Shown in pieces: positions 1 to 9,639 of a stretch of 34,627 bases of DNA. The stretch spans positions 1-34,627 of the forward strand of contig JAENXB010000002.1 of the NCBI GenBank assembly GCA_016649785.1, given 5' to 3'. The notes under the pieces were generated by a model. It made no database searches and had not been told where the DNA came from. It saw only the letters and a program-made list of their open reading frames with translations. The stretch's first letter is position 1. Each line of letters starts with the position of its first letter. Both the position numbers and the translations under genes were made by a program. The stretch is from Flavobacteriaceae bacterium. GTDB lineage: Bacteria; Bacteroidota; Bacteroidia; Flavobacteriales; Flavobacteriaceae.

Positions 1-929
1 GTTTTAAACTCGTGCGTCATATTATTGATGAAATCGGTTTTGATTTGTGAGATCTGCCGTTGCTTGATCAATTGGGTTAAAGCACTGGAATAAGCGATCA
101 CGATAATAAGCGTAAAAATAATGGAGAGTGTAGCCATCAGGATTACCGAGGACAACACTACTTTTTTCTTCCCGGTAAAATTCACCAATAACTGATAGTT
201 GCTGGTGCCAGCCGTATCCACAAATAACGGCACCGAATAAGTTGCGGGAAAATCCAGAGAGAAATTGCTGGAATGCATCTTGGTTGCCAGTGAGTTGCTA
301 AATACTCCAAATTCAAAATCGGTTTTTAAATTGTAATTTTTTAGTTCACGGGTGAGCAAAGTTTTCACATTATCTTCTGAAAGCCTTTTATGTATGGGAA
401 TACGGGCGGTGTATTCAGAAATATAAGAACGCAACATATCCTTTTCAACTTCTTTCATTCGCATCAGTCGCTCAATGCGCTGCTCTGGAGTAAGCTGATT
501 TGATCCAATTTTATTGCGTTTAAAAATATCGGTCACCTTTTTATTGATAAGTTTTGAAAACTGAATACTGTCTTGGGCAGAAATTAAAAAATCTGAGGAA
601 ATTTTATAGTCTTCCTCAAGAATTCCTTCCATCATTAAACTCTCGTTATTATTAAACTTGTTTTTATTCAGTTGAAAATAGTCCATCAGGCTTGCCTCGG
701 TTAAAGCCAAGGCAGAGTTGTCCCCGCCTTCAAACTCAAACCAGAAATTTTCAAGTTCCTGATTTTGAAGCTCCTTTGATACGCTTATCAAAACCTGTTT
801 TACATTATATGAAAACTGTTCTTCCTTATCGTCTACAGCAGTTTTTATCCAATACCCCTGCACAAAAATTATCCCAATTAGTGATAAACTCATTAGCAGG
901 ATTAGAAGGAGGAATAACTTTTTATTCAT
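1..929 (-). CDS. Two-component sensor histidine kinase, N-terminal part (3' end lies outside the window)
   Basis: Reverse-strand translation from ATG at 929: MNKKLFLLLILLMSLSLIGIIFVQGYWIKTAV... (TM), a long periplasmic region, a second TM (VVLSSVMVILMATLSIIFTLIIVIAYSS), ending at the H-box ...QIKTDFINNMTHEFKT at the window edge. Open with no stop, so absent from the ORF track. Confidence 0.88.
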   Translation of the reverse strand, partial: MNKKLFLLLILLMSLSLIGIIFVQGYWIKTAVDDKEEQFSYNVKQVLISVSKELQNQELENFWFEFEGGDNSALALTEASLMDYFQLNKNKFNNNESLMMEGILEEDYKISSDFLISAQDSIQFSKLINKKVTDIFKRNKIGSNQLTPEQRIERLMRMKEVEKDMLRSYISEYTARIPIHKRLSEDNVKTLLTRELKNYNLKTDFEFGVFSNSLATKMHSSNFSLDFPATYSVPLFVDTAGTSNYQLLVNFTGKKKVVLSSVILMATLSIIFTLIIVIAYSSALTQLIKQRQISQIKTDFINNMTHEFK

Positions 930-933
930 GCAA

Positions 934-941
934 CAAAAGTA
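934..941 (-). promoter_or_regulatory. Bacteroidetes -7 box TACTTTTG upstream of the histidine kinase
   Basis: Exact match to TANNTTTG on the minus strand, about 5 nt before the ATG. No well-spaced -33 TTTG. Confidence 0.4.
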
Positions 942-995
942 ATATTTTAACATTTAGAGGCTTGACAATTTAACCAAATGTTAACAAAACAAAGT

Positions 996-1586
996 TTAAT
1001 TTTTATCAGGTATTAAGATAATTTCGTGAAATTTTCTTACTTGTTCCCTGGTATTCTGCAAATTTAAATTATTTATATGGAAATCGGCGAGTTTTCTTTT
1101 TTTTGAATCACTCCATTGGTGCTTCATTCTCGCTTCAATATCTTCTTCAGAACTTTTGTCGCGGCTTTTAAGGCGTTTGATCCTTTCTTCAAAGGGCGCG
1201 GTTACCAGAATAACCGCATCGCATTTTTTGTATCCTCCTTTTTCAAATAAAATTGCCGCTTCATAGATCACATAAGGCGAATTTTTCCAATTTTTCCAAT
1301 TTTCAAAATCAGTTGCCACGGCAGGATGAACTATAGAGTTGAGTTTTTCTAATTTTTCTGCGGAATTAAATACTTGTGCAGCAACATATTTTCGGTCTAA
1401 AACACCATCCGGATAAGCTTTTTCACCAAGAAGATCAATTATCTTGGATTTCACTTCAGCAGAAGTATTCATCAAAGTTTTTGCAGCATCATCGGCAATA
1501 TAAACAGGAATGCCCAATTCTTTAAAAAAATTGGCCACAGTGGTTTTACCACTTCCCATCCCGCCGGTAAGACCAATTACTTTCAT
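996..1586 (-). CDS. coaE: Dephospho-CoA kinase
   Basis: MKVIGLTGGMGSGKTTVANFFKELGIPVYIADDAAK: P-loop GGMGSGKTT and typical CoaE start and length (196 aa). Confidence 0.95.
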   Translation of the reverse strand: MKVIGLTGGMGSGKTTVANFFKELGIPVYIADDAAKTLMNTSAEVKSKIIDLLGEKAYPDGVLDRKYVAAQVFNSAEKLEKLNSIVHPAVATDFENWKNWKNSPYVIYEAAILFEKGGYKKCDAVILVTAPFEERIKRLKSRDKSSEEDIEARMKHQWSDSKKRKLADFHINNLNLQNTREQVRKFHEIILIPDKN

Positions 1587-1589
1587 TCT

Positions 1590-1670
1590 TAGATTTTAGA
1601 AATGAGATATTAGATATGAGATGTTAGTATTGAGATATTTTGAATTTTGAACTTTGAATTTTGAATTTTT
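1590..1670. repeat. Degenerate low-complexity intergenic repeat (GAGATATTAGATATGAGAT... then a tandem TTTGAATTTTGAA)
   Basis: TTTGAATTTTGAA occurs twice (1639-1651, 1653-1665). TAGTATTGAGAT (1625-1636) recurs inverted at 16116-16127. Confidence 0.6.
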
Positions 1671-2627
1671 TTATCTTTTAATTACAAATTGAATTTTATT
1701 TTCGTTTAATCGAAGATTATTTACAATATCGGGTTTTTCTACAATCTGGGCCAAAAGATACCCATCACTGTCCACAGAATTCTTGAAGTCCACGATCACC
1801 TTGAAATTTGAGGGTTTCACCTTGTCAAATTCGCTTAAACTTACCTGATAATATACAATTACCTCTTTTGGAAAAATAACCACATTCATTTTTTCAGGCA
1901 CGTTTATCATCTCGATAGGAATTTCAACTTTTCCTTCGGTAAACTTATCCGTACGAAGGGAATAGCTCACTTCATCCTGATAAAAAGTAACCGTACCGAG
2001 ATTTGTTCTATCCAGTTTTATTCTGCCTTCTATGTCTTTATTGATATTGCCAATTTTTAGCGCCTTTGTGTTGACCTGCCGTAAAGTATCCAAAATATTT
2101 TCAGGGCCGCTTACTGTGATTGAATCCGGTTGAAGTTTAATTTTATCCAATGCTGAATACCCCACAGAAAAGCCTAAATTTATTTTGGAATTAATAGGAA
2201 CCTTTTTGACCGCGCGCTGTTGAAAATCAATTTTCAGGTTTTCCTGAAGAAAACCGGCATTTTCATAGTCTATTCTTAACTGTGAAAAAATAGCCGTTTT
2301 ATGAAGTTCCAGATTGTAAACTAATTGTTCATCCAAAGGCTCGGCATCACTTAGATCTATCTTTAATTCCCTCGGAAAAAACTTATAAATAGCAATATTA
2401 AAACCTTTATCCCGAATCCTCAGATCTAAATATTTTGGGGAATTTTCCAGAAGAATTTTATCTTTTGGAAGGTTAATATAGCTTACCGGCAGCTCTATTA
2501 CTGTAGTATATTGTTTGGAAAATTGAACAAAGACCCAAATAACGGTGGAAAACCCCAAAAAGAATAAAAATGTTTTTAAAGGCCCCTTTTTTATCCAGTG
2601 CTTATTTTGCTTTTTTTTGTCTTGCAT
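1671..2627 (-). CDS. YbbR/CdaR-like domain protein
   Basis: Single N-terminal TM (LKTFLFFLGFSTVIWVFVQFSKQYTT) followed by YbbR-like beta repeats (VSGPENILDTLRQVNTKAL). Located next to coaE. Confidence 0.75.
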   Translation of the reverse strand: MQDKKKQNKHWIKKGPLKTFLFFLGFSTVIWVFVQFSKQYTTVIELPVSYINLPKDKILLENSPKYLDLRIRDKGFNIAIYKFFPRELKIDLSDAEPLDEQLVYNLELHKTAIFSQLRIDYENAGFLQENLKIDFQQRAVKKVPINSKINLGFSVGYSALDKIKLQPDSITVSGPENILDTLRQVNTKALKIGNINKDIEGRIKLDRTNLGTVTFYQDEVSYSLRTDKFTEGKVEIPIEMINVPEKMNVVIFPKEVIVYYQVSLSEFDKVKPSNFKVIVDFKNSVDSDGYLLAQIVEKPDIVNNLRLNENKIQFVIKR

Positions 2628-3627
2628 TGTTAAAAAATAACTTCGGAAAAGCGGTTTCTGGTTCCATCTTTAAGAATCTCAATTTCCATATAGATCTTAA
2701 AAATCCGTAGCCGTATCCTGAGAATTGAATAAAAGTAGCAATAATAGCTGCTAAACCAATATTTAAACTTCTGTTTTTTATACCGGCGTCCAATCCAACT
2801 ATTATAAAATAGAACAAATAGCACAATAAGAAAATGGAAACGCCTAGTAGGAATAATACTATTGCAAATAGAAGACCAATCAAAAACAAGCTGGGGAACC
2901 AATACGTTATTTTTCCCGATCCGGGATGCCAAAGGTTCAAAATGGGCCGTACCAACCCAAATTTATGAACCTGCCTGTAAAATTTCTTCCAATTTATTCG
3001 CCTTTTATGAAAAACAACAGCATTGGGGATCAAGGTAGTTTCAAATCCCAGTTTCAGTAATCGCAGGGATAGATCAGGATCTTCCCCTGGATTTATATTT
3101 CTGAACCCGCCGGAAACTTCAAAGGCTTTTTTTGAAAGTCCCATATTAAAACTGCGTGGCTGAAATTTATTTAAGGCTTGTTTCCTGCCGCGTATCCCGC
3201 CGGTGGTAAGGAAGGATGTCATGGCGTAGTTAATTGCCTTTTGCTTATCGGAAAAACTGTGATGAGCAGCATCCGGCCCACCAAAACAATTGTGAAAATT
3301 TAAAGATAAAAATGAATCGACTTCTTTTAAATAATCGGGAGGTAAGATCACATCGGAATCCAAGATGAGAAAATAATTTCCCCTCGCTTTGCGCATTCCG
3401 TAATTTCTTGAATCTCCCGGGCCGGAATTGTGTTTAAAATAATAACTTATCTGTAACCTGCCCTGAAATTCCCTGACCACTTTTTCTGAAGAAAGTGTAG
3501 AACCATCTTCAATAATAACAATTTCAAAAGTTCCTGCCCACCGGAGTTCTGTCATACTCTGCAACAATTCCCTGATTTCCCCCGGCCTGTTAAAAACTGG
3601 AATAATAAATGAATAGTTTATCTGCAT
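2602..3627 (-). CDS. Glycosyltransferase family 2
   Basis: NYSFIIPVFNRPGEIRELLQSM...IIEDGSTLSSEKVV...YFLILDSDVILPP: GT-A fold motifs. C-terminal TM segments. Confidence 0.88.
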   Translation of the reverse strand: MQINYSFIIPVFNRPGEIRELLQSMTELRWAGTFEIVIIEDGSTLSSEKVVREFQGRLQISYYFKHNSGPGDSRNYGMRKARGNYFLILDSDVILPPDYLKEVDSFLSLNFHNCFGGPDAAHHSFSDKQKAINYAMTSFLTTGGIRGRKQALNKFQPRSFNMGLSKKAFEVSGGFRNINPGEDPDLSLRLLKLGFETTLIPNAVVFHKRRINWKKFYRQVHKFGLVRPILNLWHPGSGKITYWFPSLFLIGLLFAIVLFLLGVSIFLLCYLFYFIIVGLDAGIKNRSLNIGLAAIIATFIQFSGYGYGFLRSIWKLRFLKMEPETAFPKLFFNNARQKKAK

Positions 3628-3648
3628 TGTAAAAAAACCGGTATTAAA

Positions 3649-3691
3649 TTATAAAATTTAGCCCCGAATTATTCAGGGCCAAATTTTATAA
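3649..3691 (-). terminator. Hairpin between fabI and the glycosyltransferase (putative fabI terminator/attenuator)
   Basis: TTATAAAATTT-a-GCCC-c-GAAT-t-ATTC-a-GGGC-c-AAATTTTATAA, symmetric about 3670. Confidence 0.55.
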
Positions 3692-3705
3692 GATCATTTT
3701 TTATG

Positions 3706-4527
3706 CTATTCTTCCCCTTTCATAAAGGCATCCATCACTTCCATACTAACGCCCATATTTGAGAATCCGCCATCATTGTATAAATTCTGAAGGGTAACGC
3801 GCTTTGTCAAATCAGAAAATAAGCTAACAGTATAGTTTGCACAGTCTAAAGCCGTGGCATTTCCAAGCGGAGACATTTTATCGGCATAGGCTATAAATCC
3901 GTTAAAACCTTTAACGCCCATTCCGGCGGTAGTTGGAGTTGGTGATTGGGAGATCGTGTTAACCCTAACTTTTTTATCCTTTCCAAAGAAATACCCAAAG
4001 CTACGCGCGATAGATTCCAGGTAGGCTTTATTGTCGGCCATGTCATTATAATCCGGAAATACACGTTGAGAAGCCATATACGTAAGAGCTACAATACTAC
4101 CCCATTCATTCATCGCATCTTTTTTGTAAAGCACCTGCATGGTTTTATGAAAAGAAACCGCTGAAATATCCCACCCTTTTTGAGTGAATTCATAGTTCTG
4201 GCTGGTATAATGGTTTCCTTTTCGCACATTCATGGACATCCCTATGGAATGCAGCACAAAATCGAGCTTTCCTCCCAAAATTTCGGTAGCTTTTTCTACT
4301 AGTTTTTCCAAATCCTCAATACTTGTCGCATCCGCAGGAATAACTTGTGAGTTGGTTGCTTCTGCAAGTTTATTAAGGGTTCCCATTCGCAAGGCAATTG
4401 GGGCATTTGTCAAAACAAATGTTCCGCCTTCGGCATGCACCTGTTCCGCTGTTTTCCAGGCGATAGAATTTTCGTCCAAAGCGCCAAAAATGATCCCTCT
4501 TTTTCCTTTTAGTAGATTGTATGCCAT
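3706..4527 (-). CDS. fabI: Enoyl-[acyl-carrier-protein] reductase (NADH)
   Basis: MAYNLLKGKRGIIFGALDENSIAWKTAEQ...LHSIGMSMNVRK...SQSPTPTTAGMG: FabI-type SDR. Confidence 0.95.
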   Translation of the reverse strand: MAYNLLKGKRGIIFGALDENSIAWKTAEQVHAEGGTFVLTNAPIALRMGTLNKLAEATNSQVIPADATSIEDLEKLVEKATEILGGKLDFVLHSIGMSMNVRKGNHYTSQNYEFTQKGWDISAVSFHKTMQVLYKKDAMNEWGSIVALTYMASQRVFPDYNDMADNKAYLESIARSFGYFFGKDKKVRVNTISQSPTPTTAGMGVKGFNGFIAYADKMSPLGNATALDCANYTVSLFSDLTKRVTLQNLYNDGGFSNMGVSMEVMDAFMKGEE

Positions 4528-4563
4528 GTGTATTGATTTTTTTTTAAAATTGTTTTAAACCTG

Positions 4564-4571
4564 CAAATATA
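4564..4571 (-). promoter_or_regulatory. -7 box TATATTTG upstream of fabI
   Basis: Exact TANNTTTG match on the minus strand, 37 nt upstream of the fabI ATG. Confidence 0.5.
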
Positions 4572-4581
4572 CAAACTTGAT

Positions 4582-6234
4582 TTAATTAAGTAAGGCTTTT
4601 GCATGAGCCATAGCCGATTTACTCAAAGTATTGCCTCCCAACATCATCGCAAGTTCCTCAATTCGCTCTTCGGGCTGAAGTTCTTTGATCTTGGTAACGG
4701 TAATTTCGGAAGCATCTTCCTTGAATATTTTAAAATGTTTGTTCCCTTTCCCGGCAATTTGAGGCAAGTGCGTAATGGCTATCACCTGCATAGTTTGCCC
4801 CATATTATAAAGTATATCGCCCATTTTTTGTGCAATATCACCGGATACGCCTGTGTCAATTTCATCAAAAATAATGGTAGGCAATTTGCTTTTGGAAGCG
4901 AGAATGCTTTTAACCGCAAGCATGATCCGGGATAACTCTCCTCCTGAGGCCGCTTTTTTCAGTTCCGTAAAATCGCCGCCTTTATTGGCAGATAAATACC
5001 AAAAAAGCTGATCCTGCCCATTCGAATAAAATTCTTCACGGAATTTTAGCTCCATTTTAAGACGGGCATTTGGCATTCCCAAATCGGATATTATTTTTTC
5101 AACATCTGAAATAAGCCCGGGAATGGTTTGCTCTCTATTCTCATGTATTTTTTTGGTAATAAGGCCCAAATTTACTTTTTTCTCAAAAATCTCTTTATTT
5201 AGCTGTTCCAGATCGGCTTCGGCATTTTCCGTCAGAGCCACCTTTTGGGCGAGTTGAGTTTTTATGCTCAATAACTCTTCTATACTATGTGCCGAATGTT
5301 TCTTTTTTAAATTATAGATTACCTGAAGCTTGGCGTTTACCTCATCCAACTCCTCAGGATTTGCCTCTACCCTTTCTAAAGAGGTTTCCAATTCCTGCGC
5401 AATATCGTCCAATTCTATTATTAGGCTTTCCACCCGCTCCTGCAAACTCGTGTAATTTCCTGAAAAACCCGCGATTTTAGACAAATTGGTACGCACCAGT
5501 TTTAAGCCTGCAATTGTGCCTATTTCTTCCTGCTGAATTTGGTTAAAGGCAAGTCCAAGATGTTCTGTAAGGGTTTCAACATTGTTCAATTCTTCGTGGC
5601 GTTCCTCCAAGTTCTCCAGCATGCCTTCCTTTAAACGGGCTTCTTCAAGTTCCTTTAGCAAAAAAAGATTGTAATCGTGTTCTTTTATCGCCAATGCCTG
5701 AGTTTCCTTTAACACCGTCAATTTGTGTTGTAGTTTTTTATAATCTTTAAGTCCTTCCTGAAACTCCTGTAACGAATCGTGATTTTTAGAGAGCGTATCC
5801 AATATCTCAAACTGATATTGGTTTTCCCCTAAACTCAGCGTTTGGTGTTGCCCGTGAATATCGATTAAAAAATCGCCCAATTTCACAAGCGTGGGAAGGG
5901 TTACGGGGGTATCGTTTATAAATGCCCTGGATTTACCCGAAGCGAGAATTTCCCTACGAATGATGGTTTGGTCTTCATAATCCAGATCTTCGGCAGTAAA
6001 AAAATCGGTGAGTTTGTAATTGGCAATATCAAAAACTCCCTCAATGACACATTTATTTTTTGAATTCCGGATCGCGCTATAGTCTGCCCGTTTTCCCAGG
6101 AGAAGTCCGAGCGCGCCAAGCATAATGGATTTCCCGGCACCGGTTTCGCCCGTAATGATGGTAAACCCCTGTTGAAGATCAATTTTGATATCTTCAATCA
6201 AGGCGTAATTTTTAATAGATAAAGCAGTTAGCAA
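4582..6234 (-). CDS. recN: DNA repair protein RecN
   Basis: MLTALSIKNYALIEDIKIDLQQGFTIITGETGAGKSIMLGALGLLLGKRAD...SGGELSRIMLAVKSIL...TIIFDEIDTGVSGDIA. Confidence 0.97.
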   Translation of the reverse strand: MLTALSIKNYALIEDIKIDLQQGFTIITGETGAGKSIMLGALGLLLGKRADYSAIRNSKNKCVIEGVFDIANYKLTDFFTAEDLDYEDQTIIRREILASGKSRAFINDTPVTLPTLVKLGDFLIDIHGQHQTLSLGENQYQFEILDTLSKNHDSLQEFQEGLKDYKKLQHKLTVLKETQALAIKEHDYNLFLLKELEEARLKEGMLENLEERHEELNNVETLTEHLGLAFNQIQQEEIGTIAGLKLVRTNLSKIAGFSGNYTSLQERVESLIIELDDIAQELETSLERVEANPEELDEVNAKLQVIYNLKKKHSAHSIEELLSIKTQLAQKVALTENAEADLEQLNKEIFEKKVNLGLITKKIHENREQTIPGLISDVEKIISDLGMPNARLKMELKFREEFYSNGQDQLFWYLSANKGGDFTELKKAASGGELSRIMLAVKSILASKSKLPTIIFDEIDTGVSGDIAQKMGDILYNMGQTMQVIAITHLPQIAGKGNKHFKIFKEDASEITVTKIKELQPEERIEELAMMLGGNTLSKSAMAHAKALLN

Positions 6235-6295
6235 ATTATAATAGATTTGAAGCTAAAGATACAAGAGAATTTCATTCCAATCAAAACCGAATGCA

Positions 6296-7186
6296 TTAGA
6301 ATTGGATCTTCCTCCAATTTTCTGCATACATGGGCGCAACCCTGTTTAAAGTATCCACAAGATCGGCAATAGGAACTGATGGGCCACCACTGAAAATTTG
6401 TTCGATTTCCTGAGCTTTGGAGTCAAAAAATACCCGCATTAACAATGAATTTGGCCTGCTGTCATTCATACTGCGCAAATTTTGAATTGAGTTTGCAATG
6501 GCTTTTTTTCCAGCAGCGGGATCTTTATGCATTACATCCAGACCCAGGCGGTGGTATTGGTACAATGCTGTTCTATAATCTAGAAAGGCCTTAGACAACA
6601 AATCGGCATTAAGCCTGTAACGGGAGCGGTTCCCGTCACTTCCGCGCCAGCCGGCGGCATTGCTTTGCTGAGCTGTAGTCACAATTCTGTTAGCTTCTTC
6701 AAAATATGGGGTTCCACCTTCCTGTTGAAAAGTATCTGCATCCAATCCTAAAATGGTATAAACATAGAATGATATTACGGAAACCAAATTGGAGGAATAT
6801 TCATTCTGACTGTATGTTAAAGGCTCAAATTCCCTGTAGTTGAAGCTGAATTGTTCATCGTTAAAATTGAAGATCGGTGTGATCATTGTAGATCCAAAAA
6901 CAGGACGTGAGGATTGCACCTGAATAGTTCCTGAAAATGCATCGTTTTCAAATTTTGAAATATTGATAAAAACACTGTAATTGATGCGTTCGTGATTGGC
7001 ATACTTCCGGTCTGTCCAACTGGTTTGATTGATGAATTCAGAAAGCGATCTTTGCAAGGTTTTAAAAACAGATAAATTGCTTTGCCCGGTTTGTTCGGCA
7101 TTAATAATTACCTCCCCATTCAAATCCTGGGCCGAAGCTATGGCTACCCAAAAAAACAGCAATAATACCAGTGCGATCTTATTCAT
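6296..7186 (-). CDS. porD: DUF4835 / PorD-like type IX secretion-associated protein
   Basis: Signal peptide plus QDLNGEVIINAEQTGQSNLSVFKTLQRSLSEFINQTSWTD. Conserved neighbourhood recN-porD-coaBC. Confidence 0.75.
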   Translation of the reverse strand: MNKIALVLLLFFWVAIASAQDLNGEVIINAEQTGQSNLSVFKTLQRSLSEFINQTSWTDRKYANHERINYSVFINISKFENDAFSGTIQVQSSRPVFGSTMITPIFNFNDEQFSFNYREFEPLTYSQNEYSSNLVSVISFYVYTILGLDADTFQQEGGTPYFEEANRIVTTAQQSNAAGWRGSDGNRSRYRLNADLLSKAFLDYRTALYQYHRLGLDVMHKDPAAGKKAIANSIQNLRSMNDSRPNSLLMRVFFDSKAQEIEQIFSGGPSVPIADLVDTLNRVAPMYAENWRKIQF

Positions 7187-8387
7187 TTAACAATAGGATT
7201 ACTTCATTTAAAATATCCCGTGCAACTTCCGATTTAGATTTTAAACCGAATGTTTTCACTTCGTTCTTTGTGATAATTCTTATTTTATTAGTGTCGGATT
7301 TAAAACCTGCGCCTTCATCATTCAGGGAATTCAGAACGATAAAATCCAGGTTTTTACTTTCCAGTTTTCCTTTCGCGTTTTCAAGTTCATTATTGGTTTC
7401 CAATGCGAAACCAACAAGCTTTTGTCTCTTTTTCAATTTTCCCAGAGAAGCCAAAATATCCTGGGTTGGCGTTAATTCAATTGTCAAAACAGCCTCCTGT
7501 TTTTTCATTTTTTGTTTAGCCACGGTTTTCGGTTTATAATCAGATACCGCTGCTGCCGCTATTGCCACATCCATTGTGGCGTAAAATTCGTGTGCCGCAT
7601 TATACATTTCCTGGGCACTGGTGACCCTGATAAGCCTAATATTCGAATTTTCTAAATTTAAATGGCTCGGACCTGAAATAAGGATTACCTCAGCACCTAA
7701 TTTGGCTGCTTCTTTTGCCAATTCAAATCCCATTTTTCCACTGGAATGATTTCCTATAAAACGCACAGGATCTATAGCTTCGTATGTGGGTCCTGCCGTA
7801 ATCATGACTTTTTTATTGCAAAGAGGCATTTTTTCGCGCAGGTTGTTTTCTATAAAGCTAAGAATATTTTCCGGTTCCGCCATTCTTCCTTCGCCGAAAA
7901 GGCCACTGGCTAGTTCTCCGGATTCCGCAGGGATCATACAATTTCCATAAGACTGGAGGATCTGTAAACTCTTTTTGGTAGCAGGGTGCTGGAACATGTC
8001 CAAATCCATTGCCGGAGCAAAATACACCGGACATTTTGCTGAAAGGTAGGTAGCCAAAAGGATATTATCACTGGTTCCCGATGCCATTTTAGATAAAGTA
8101 TTGGCAGTAGCCGGGGCAATAAGCATAAAATCGGCCCAAAGGCCGAGATCTACGTGACTGTTCCAGGTGGCATTTTCATCTTCCTCATCAGTGAATGATG
8201 AAATTACCTTGTTTTTTGAAAGTGTGGAAAGGGTAAGCGGAGTGACAAATTCTTTTGAAGCCGGTGTCATGATAACTTTCACCTGAGCACCGGCTTTAAT
8301 AAATAATCTGACTAAAGGAGCTGTTTTATAGGCAGCAATACCGGCAGAAATGCCTAATAGTATTTTTTTGTCCTCCAGAACACTCAT
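7179..8387 (-). CDS. coaBC: Bifunctional phosphopantothenoylcysteine decarboxylase/phosphopantothenate-cysteine ligase
   Basis: MSVLEDKKILLGISAGIAAYKTAPLVR...APAMDLDMFQHPA...ITAGPTYEAIDPVRFIGNHSSGKMG. Confidence 0.96.
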   Translation of the reverse strand: MSVLEDKKILLGISAGIAAYKTAPLVRLFIKAGAQVKVIMTPASKEFVTPLTLSTLSKNKVISSFTDEEDENATWNSHVDLGLWADFMLIAPATANTLSKMASGTSDNILLATYLSAKCPVYFAPAMDLDMFQHPATKKSLQILQSYGNCMIPAESGELASGLFGEGRMAEPENILSFIENNLREKMPLCNKKVMITAGPTYEAIDPVRFIGNHSSGKMGFELAKEAAKLGAEVILISGPSHLNLENSNIRLIRVTSAQEMYNAAHEFYATMDVAIAAAAVSDYKPKTVAKQKMKKQEAVLTIELTPTQDILASLGKLKKRQKLVGFALETNNELENAKGKLESKNLDFIVLNSLNDEGAGFKSDTNKIRIITKNEVKTFGLKSKSEVARDILNEVILLLNE

Positions 8388-8391
8388 TATA

Positions 8392-8724
8392 TTAGTTTTC
8401 TTCTGAAGTCTCCTTGGTATCGCGATAATAAATTTTATCTTCTAACCATTCCTGAATTGCCAAAGAGTGTGGTTTAGGTAATTTTTCGTAATATTTTGAA
8501 ACTTCAATTTGTTCTTTGTTTTCAAAAACCTCATCCAAACTATCGTTGTAAGTGGCAAATTCATCCAGTTTTTCCAAAAGCTCTCTTTTGATTTCGCCAT
8601 TGATCTGGTTTGCCCGCTTCGAGATTATTGATATCGCCTCATAAATATTGCCTGTTGGGGCATCCACCAAATTCTTGTCGATTGTGGTAGTGTTTATCGG
8701 TGCATTGCTCTTTTTCAAATCCAT
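8392..8724 (-). CDS. rpoZ: RNA polymerase subunit omega, Bacteroidetes type
   Basis: 110 aa, MDLKKSNAPINTTTIDKNLVDAPTGNIYEAISIISKRANQI. Position between coaBC and bamD is typical. Confidence 0.75.
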   Translation of the reverse strand: MDLKKSNAPINTTTIDKNLVDAPTGNIYEAISIISKRANQINGEIKRELLEKLDEFATYNDSLDEVFENKEQIEVSKYYEKLPKPHSLAIQEWLEDKIYYRDTKETSEEN

Positions 8725-8736
8725 AATAGGTAGTAA

Positions 8737-9549
8737 TTAAAAATTTTGTAGTCTAGATTCTAAATCCTTGTTAGAAGTTTGTATCAAATCGTAATAAGCG
8801 CTTCCTTCCGGATAATATTTTTGATAACTGTTGTAATAACCTTTAGCCGTATTCAATCGCTCTGCCATTAACTGCTGGTAGCTGTTGATCGCCAATTGAT
8901 AGGCGGAGTCAAACCTGTAATAAAAAGCAGCTTCCCTGAAGGGAGAACCGGGATACTCATTAACAAAATTGGTAAAGGCCACCATAGCCGATTTATAATT
9001 TTCAGTATGGTGATATTGTTTTGCAATTTCGTAAGCTTTCTTTTCCAGTTTTACCCTTAATTCGGTAGCAAGTTTATTGGCCTCATCCAAAAATTCCCCA
9101 TTTGGATAGGAGTCTATATATTTTTGCAATTCTGACATCGCCTTATCTGTTTCTGTCTGATCCAAATCGTATCTGGGAGACAAAAAATAATAACTTTTAG
9201 CACTTTTAAAAGAAGCTTCCTCTACCTTTTCACTATTGGGATAGGCCGAGGTAAATCGTTCAAATTGATATCCCGCCAGATAATTATCTTTTAACTGATA
9301 ATAAGTATCGGCAAAAAGATAGGTCACTTTCTCTCCCTGAGGTTTCCCACGGTACTGAGGAACAATTTGTTCAAATAACCGAAGTGCTTTTCTATATTTG
9401 GATTTATTGTTTTCTTCCTTAGCTTCATTGTAAAGCTTTTCAGCCATTGTATATTTCGCTCCGGCATCTTCGTTTTTCAATACCTTCTGGTACTCGCCAC
9501 AAGAAACCAACATAAGAAATACGCCCAATAATAATAACCCTTTTTTCAT
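8737..9549 (-). CDS. bamD: Outer membrane assembly lipoprotein BamD
   Basis: Lipoprotein signal MKKGLLLLGVFLMLVSCGEY with TPR-like repeats (YPNSEKVEEASFKSAKSYY). The ORF opens at 9564, but the internal ATG at 9549 gives a normal lipoprotein signal and lies after the predicted TSS. Confidence 0.9.
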   Translation of the reverse strand: MKKGLLLLGVFLMLVSCGEYQKVLKNEDAGAKYTMAEKLYNEAKEENNKSKYRKALRLFEQIVPQYRGKPQGEKVTYLFADTYYQLKDNYLAGYQFERFTSAYPNSEKVEEASFKSAKSYYFLSPRYDLDQTETDKAMSELQKYIDSYPNGEFLDEANKLATELRVKLEKKAYEIAKQYHHTENYKSAMVAFTNFVNEYPGSPFREAAFYYRFDSAYQLAINSYQQLMAERLNTAKGYYNSYQKYYPEGSAYYDLIQTSNKDLESRLQNF

Positions 9550-9568
9550 ACTTTGTAAAAACATCTGG

Positions 9569-9576
9569 CAAAAGTA
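9569..9576 (-). promoter_or_regulatory. -7 box TACTTTTG upstream of bamD
   Basis: Exact TANNTTTG match on the minus strand, about 20 nt before ATG 9549. Confidence 0.5.
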
Positions 9577-9639
9577 CTGTTTTCTATTCTATTATAAAAA
9601 CTTTCATTTGGTGCAAAATTAACTTCCAATTCACCAAAA

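Noticed and set aside
692-973. 93-aa plus-strand ORF
   Set aside because: Antisense to the clearly real histidine kinase N-terminus (1-929, -).
2630-2932. 100-aa minus-strand ORF
   Set aside because: Alternate frame inside the glycosyltransferase gene; no family features.
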